Part shown: piece after piece, positions 60,798-64,000 of the stretch
Layout of the letters: every line of letters begins with the position of its first letter
Position numbering within the stretch: the stretch's first letter is position 1
Origin: Bacilli bacterium
GTDB lineage: Bacteria > Bacillota_I > Bacilli_A > RF39 > UBA660
Reading direction: 5' to 3'
Length of the DNA: 64,000 nucleotides
Assembly (NCBI GenBank): GCA_017634385.1
Contig: JAGBNN010000007.1
Coordinates: 1-64,000, forward strand
The notes under the pieces: generated by a model
Databases searched by the model: none
What the model was told of the DNA's origin: nothing
Seen by the model: the letters and a program-made list of their open reading frames with translations, nothing else
Translations under genes and position numbers: made by a program

Positions 60798-60827
60798 TAA
60801 AAAAATAACATTAAAAATGTTATTTTT
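60798..60827 (-). terminator. terminator of the gene at 60820
   Basis: AAAAATAACATT/AATGTTATTTTT stem, short loop. Confidence 0.75.
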
Positions 60828-61227
60828 GTTCTTTTTTTACTTTATATATTAATTGTAATATATAAAGGTCCACTAACATACCTGATGCAACAGAAATTTT
60901 AATTCCATTAAATTGATCTAAAAATCCAATAACAATTCCAATTAATAATAATATTGATATTACTTTACCATCACTTTTACCATTAACTACTCTTCTTACT
61001 AATAAGAAATTAAATATATAAAAAGCTGATTCTATTATATATGAAATAGTTAATATTTGACTTGCTGTTAAATTCCCAATTTCTAATCCCCTTTTTGTTA
61101 CTACTTCTAAAGATGTTTGTGGATAAATATAACATGGTATTATAAGTAAAAGAGTTAATATTGCAAGTAATACATATATACAATTAAAATTTCTTAAGCA
61201 TTCTTTAGCACTAATTTTATCTTTCAT
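60820..61227 (-). CDS. hypothetical four-helix membrane protein
   Basis: 135 aa with four membrane segments (about 15-34, 52-75, 88-105, 112-130). Family not recognised. The residues NFNCIYVLLAILTLLLIIPCYIYPQTS open it. Located between the deacetylase and tRNA-Pro, behind AAGGAG. Confidence 0.6.
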   Translation of the reverse strand: MKDKISAKECLRNFNCIYVLLAILTLLLIIPCYIYPQTSLEVVTKRGLEIGNLTASQILTISYIIESAFYIFNFLLVRRVVNGKSDGKVISILLLIGIVIGFLDQFNGIKISVASGMLVDLYILQLIYKVKKEQK

Positions 61228-61275
61228 ACTTTTTACTCCTTCTAAAATAATTATAACACATTTAATTATTTTAGA

Positions 61276-61302
61276 AATAAAAAAATCCTTTAAAAAGGAT
61301 TT
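61276..61302 (-). terminator. tRNA-Pro terminator
   Basis: AAATCCTT/AAGGATTT stem, 4-base loop, T tract. Confidence 0.75.
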
Positions 61303-61312
61303 ATATTTTAAA

Positions 61313-61389
61313 TGGTCGGGAAGACAGGATTTGAACCTGCAACCTCATGGTCCCAAACCACGTGCACTGCCAAGTTGTGCTACTTCCCG
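61313..61389 (-). tRNA. tRNA-Pro (TGG)
   Basis: Acceptor CGGGAAG with CTTCCCG, encoded CCA, anticodon loop TTTGGGA giving TGG. Confidence 0.96.
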
Positions 61390-61442
61390 AAAAAAATTGA
61401 CATATAAATAATATCATTTTAATATTTAAAAGTCAATAGTTT

Positions 61443-62018
61443 TTATTTTAATTCATATAATGTTATTGTATCTCTACCAGCATCTTTACTTTCATACATT
61501 GCACTATCAGCTTCTTTTATAGATTCTTCTAATGTCTTATCACTTAAATTAGAAACTCCAAAACTCATAGTAATATTATGATTAAATTTTTGATTAAATT
61601 TTGATAAATTTTCTCTTAATTGCTTTGCTTTTTCAAAAGCTTCATTAACAGGACAATTTTTTAATAAAATCAAAAATTCATCTCCACCATATCTTATTGC
61701 ACAATCAGTTTCTCTAATATTACTTCTAAAGAAATCTCCTAATTCTACAAGAATCTTATCTCCTGCATCATGTCCATATTTGTCATTTATTTCTTTAAAA
61801 TGATCTATATCTGCGAATATTACACTATTATATCCTTTATTTTCAATTAGTGCTCTTCTATTATATAACTTTGTCAAATTATCAACTAGTGCTAGTTCTC
61901 TATAATATTCTAATTTTGTTTCCAATAAGTCAATCTTTGATTCTAATAAATCAATTTTATTATTTAGTTGTCTTATTTGTTCATTCTTTTGTCTTATAGT
62001 TTTCTTATCTTTATTCAT
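61443..62018 (-). CDS. GGDEF-domain diguanylate cyclase
   Basis: 191 aa. An N-terminal coiled coil (KNEQIRQLNNKIDLLESKIDLLETK) is joined to a GGDEF domain from about residue 45: DNLTKLYNRRAL, VIFADIDHFKEINDKYGHDAGD, RYGGDEFLILL. RETD five residues before GGDEF fits the inhibitory RxxD site. It should make cyclic-di-GMP in the cytoplasm; no sensor or membrane domain is attached. Start behind AGGGGGTG. Confidence 0.93.
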   Translation of the reverse strand: MNKDKKTIRQKNEQIRQLNNKIDLLESKIDLLETKLEYYRELALVDNLTKLYNRRALIENKGYNSVIFADIDHFKEINDKYGHDAGDKILVELGDFFRSNIRETDCAIRYGGDEFLILLKNCPVNEAFEKAKQLRENLSKFNQKFNHNITMSFGVSNLSDKTLEESIKEADSAMYESKDAGRDTITLYELK

Positions 62019-62065
62019 TTTAGCACCCCCTTATGTTTTATTATATTAAAAAAATCTTTTTTAGT

Positions 62066-62090
62066 TAAAAAAATCTTTGCTTTCACAAAG
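62066..62090 (-). terminator. tRNA-Arg terminator
   Basis: CTTTG/CAAAG stem and T tract. Confidence 0.55.
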
Positions 62091-62102
62091 TAATATTTAA
62101 AA

Positions 62103-62179
<77 letters not shown>

Positions 62180-62243
62180 AAATGAGACGATTTAATCTTA
62201 ACACTTTTTTCATTTTTAGTCAACAAAGAGGTTAGAATTATAT

Positions 62244-63461
62244 CTAACCTCTTTTTTCTATGTAATATTTTGGAAAATATTTTATTTTCTTTATATAGGT
62301 ACCAAAAATAGTTTTTATTCTTTTAAAACTTAAATCTTTTTTATATATTAATGTATGATATCTTTTTAATCCTCGAATTTTTTTTAATATTTTTTTGTCT
62401 TTTACATATTTTCTTACTAATATCATAGGTACATTTAACCAAAGTACTTCTTTATCATTACGAATATGTTTTTTTATGTTTCCATATATTAAATCTTCTA
62501 CATAGCATGATGTTAAGCTTTTTCCTGCGCATGCACTAAAATAAGAACTTCTTCCAGGTCTTGGATTAATTTCAAAAACATAATATTTATGATCATCTTT
62601 ATTATATTTAATATCAAAGTTAGCAACTCCATAATATTTTACATCTTCCAAAAATTTTTTTATTTTATCCATTACTGGTAAATAATCTCTTAAAGATATA
62701 ATTGCTGCATAATTTCCATATGTATTAGGATGATATTCTTCTAATATAGGTCTTCCAAGTGACATTAATTTAACTTTTGAATCTTTATCACAATATACAT
62801 TTAATACTCTCATATTTGTATCATCACCAGGTATATATTTTTGTATTATTAGTGAATCCTTATATGTGGATGAATATATATTATTAATAGTTTCTTCTAA
62901 CTCATCATAGTTATTTATTAAATAAACTTTATTTTTATTTTTAAATTTAGCATTTAAATACTCTTCAGAATTAGAATTGTTTGGTTTTAATATAACTGGA
63001 TAAGATATATCTAATTTTTTTATTTCTTTTTTATAACTATCTTTGTATATCATATAGCTTTTTGGATATTCGATACCATATTTATCACATATCTTATAAA
63101 ATTTTTCTTTATTATTAAATTCTTCGAATCTTTTATAATTTATAAAATTATTACATATATTTTTAATTCGTTTTTGATTTTTAACTACTAATTCCATGTA
63201 ATAATCAGAACAAGGTACTAATATCAATTTATCATATTTTTTTATTAATTTACTTGTTAATTTATTTAATGCATATACAAATTCTTCTTCATCATGAACT
63301 TTATTATTTACTACATAATTTATTATTTTTGTATTTTTTGTAACTGATAATATATGATGAGTTAATGCATATGGTTTTATTTTATAATTATTGTATATTG
63401 ATCTTGCAAAGCCATAGACGTTTTCATCACTACCTAGTAATACAAAATTAAATTTTTCCAT
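62244..63461 (-). CDS. ATP-grasp ligase, D-aspartate ligase-like
   Basis: 405 aa. N-terminal Rossmann-like domain (FNFVLLGSDENVYGFARSIYNNY), then ATP-grasp: YPVILKPNNSNSEEY, IIQKYIPGDDTNMRVLNVY, VANFDIKYN, and FEINPRPGRSSYFSACAG with the metal-binding Glu-x-Asn. The overall look matches Asl-type D-aspartate ligases that build peptidoglycan cross-bridges, but other carboxylate-amine ligases share it. Start MEKFNFV is chosen behind AGAGGTG. Extended -10 promoter just upstream. Confidence 0.75.
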   Translation of the reverse strand: MEKFNFVLLGSDENVYGFARSIYNNYKIKPYALTHHILSVTKNTKIINYVVNNKVHDEEEFVYALNKLTSKLIKKYDKLILVPCSDYYMELVVKNQKRIKNICNNFINYKRFEEFNNKEKFYKICDKYGIEYPKSYMIYKDSYKKEIKKLDISYPVILKPNNSNSEEYLNAKFKNKNKVYLINNYDELEETINNIYSSTYKDSLIIQKYIPGDDTNMRVLNVYCDKDSKVKLMSLGRPILEEYHPNTYGNYAAIISLRDYLPVMDKIKKFLEDVKYYGVANFDIKYNKDDHKYYVFEINPRPGRSSYFSACAGKSLTSCYVEDLIYGNIKKHIRNDKEVLWLNVPMILVRKYVKDKKILKKIRGLKRYHTLIYKKDLSFKRIKTIFGTYIKKIKYFPKYYIEKRG

Positions 63462-63489
63462 TAAATTCACCTCTATTGTTGTCAAAAAA

Positions 63490-63498
63490 ATTATAGCA
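63490..63498 (-). promoter_or_regulatory. extended -10 promoter of the ATP-grasp gene
   Basis: TGCTATAAT after the T tract of the tRNA terminator. Confidence 0.5.
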
Positions 63499-63504
63499 CA
63501 AAAA

Positions 63505-63531
63505 TAAAAAAGTTAGAATACTCTAACTTCA
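63505..63531 (-). terminator. tRNA-Asp-Phe terminator
   Basis: AAGTTAGA/TCTAACTT-type stem and T tract. Confidence 0.75.
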
Positions 63532-63540
63532 TTTATAAAC

Positions 63541-63616
63541 TGGTGGCTCCGGGCAGGATCGAACTGCCGACACCAGGATTTTCAGTCCTGTGCTCTACCG
63601 ACTGAGCTACAGAGCC
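63541..63616 (-). tRNA. tRNA-Phe (GAA)
   Basis: Acceptor GGCTCTG with CGGAGCC, encoded CCA, anticodon loop CTGAAAA giving GAA. Confidence 0.96.
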
Positions 63617-63624
63617 AAAAAAAA

Positions 63625-63700
63625 TGGCGGTTCCGAAGGGACTTGAACCCTCGATCTTCTGCGTGACAGGCAGACGTGTTAACCACTACACCACGGAACC
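63625..63700 (-). tRNA. tRNA-Asp (GTC)
   Basis: Acceptor GGTTCCG with CGGAACC, discriminator G, encoded CCA, anticodon loop CTGTCAC giving GTC. Eight bases before tRNA-Phe in one transcript. Confidence 0.96.
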
Positions 63701-63719
63701 AAATTCAATTGACTACTTA

Positions 63720-63749
63720 AGTATACTAAATTATTACCTAAATTGTCAA
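63720..63749 (-). promoter_or_regulatory. promoter of the tRNA-Asp-Phe unit
   Basis: TTGACA (63744-63749), 18 bases, TATACT (63720-63725). Confidence 0.7.
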
Positions 63750-63760
63750 TACTTATATAG

Positions 63761-64000
63761 CTATTTTTTTGATAATTTACTAACTAATTCAAAGCTTATT
63801 AACATTAATATAAATGATAATATACCTCTTTTTGTTAATTCAAAACCAGGATATATCGCTAACACTGATCCTAATACGAATCCTATTATTGAACTATATG
63901 TTTTAGAATAATACTTATTTAATAAAATATTTATTAATTTTATAAATACATATAAACCGATTATTATACCTAATAAAAACGGGATAAAAGATGCTGTTAT
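63761..64000 (-). CDS. DUF368-like membrane protein, 3' end only
   Basis: The last 79 codons of a gene that starts beyond the window. SFIPFLLGIIIGLYVFIKLI, then YSSIIGFVLGSVLAIYPGFE and ILSFILMLISFELVSKLSKK match the C-terminus of DUF368 (PopT-like) proteins, linked to undecaprenyl-phosphate or polyprenyl recycling. Three membrane segments are in view. The tRNA promoter lies right after the stop. Confidence 0.78.
   Translation of the reverse strand: MTASFIPFLLGIIIGLYVFIKLINILLNKYYSKTYSSIIGFVLGSVLAIYPGFELTKRGILSFILMLISFELVSKLSKK

Overview
The window reads as the chromosome of a very A+T-rich Bacillota (Firmicutes) bacterium with a cell wall. Evidence is the B-type RNase P RNA directly after gpsB, recU followed by a class A penicillin-binding protein, AddAB, a gltX T-box, a DnaD-like protein, the rimP-nusA-ylxR-infB-rbfA cluster and Gram-positive tyrosine-kinase capsule genes. 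UGA is used as a stop (for example at the ends of the genes at 44586 and 36295), so this is not the Mycoplasma code. The gene content would fit a reduced, host-associated Bacilli/Erysipelotrichia/RF39-like lineage, but the exact taxon is inference. Most genes lie on the minus strand.

Layout. 1-12.7 kb: a tRNA-Cys, small hypothetical genes, a NUDIX hydrolase, gltX with a T-box, addB-addA, tspO, a short UvrD-like helicase followed by a lipid kinase, and a degenerate protein-kinase-like gene. 12.7-21.3 kb: housekeeping (recA with an SOS box, pgsA, rodZ-like, rnpB, gpsB, recU, PBP1, dnaD-like, a short CCA-adding enzyme, HU). 21.4-25 kb: four unfamiliar genes in which two small DUF1292-like proteins each precede a 499-residue coiled-coil or Pro/Glu-rich protein. 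25-28.7 kb: an LCP-Wzz/BY-kinase-PHP phosphatase operon. 28.7-31.3 kb: an accessory patch with a dead KilA-N gene, a HigB-like toxin and a HigA-ImmA/IrrE antitoxin. 31.3-40.1 kb: a capsule/exopolysaccharide operon (sugar transferase, two GT2 enzymes, Wzy, LicD, Wzx, TarI/IspD-like) plus ugd.

40-49 kb: a frameshifted DUF1016 nuclease, truB, two secreted wall proteins sharing an N-terminus, and the translation/transcription factor operon from infB to a truncated rimP. 49-54 kb: a CPBP protease, a phosphoesterase, an ORF6N-like gene, a membrane-anchored EIIB-like protein without its cysteine, a CotY/CotZ-like protein and a SEDS protein. 54-64 kb: tRNAs, a DUF975-CmpB fusion, a gpx-ohrR-trxB redox operon behind a perfect 26-bp palindrome, an aquaporin, a holin pair, a deacetylase, a diguanylate cyclase, an ATP-grasp ligase and the 3' end of a DUF368 gene.

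The most unusual signal is a repeated intergenic element. Four scattered accessory genes or pseudogenes (UvrD-like helicase, KilA-N, DUF1016, ORF6N-like) each begin right after a neighbour's terminator T-tract with the same arrangement, AGTGGAA, 16 bases, GAATAAT (one copy has 17). It looks like a shared alternative-sigma (SigH/ComX-like) promoter. Other points of interest are an AT-dinucleotide frameshift in a capsule glycosyltransferase, several shortened housekeeping proteins, and stop codons lying inside terminator hairpins.
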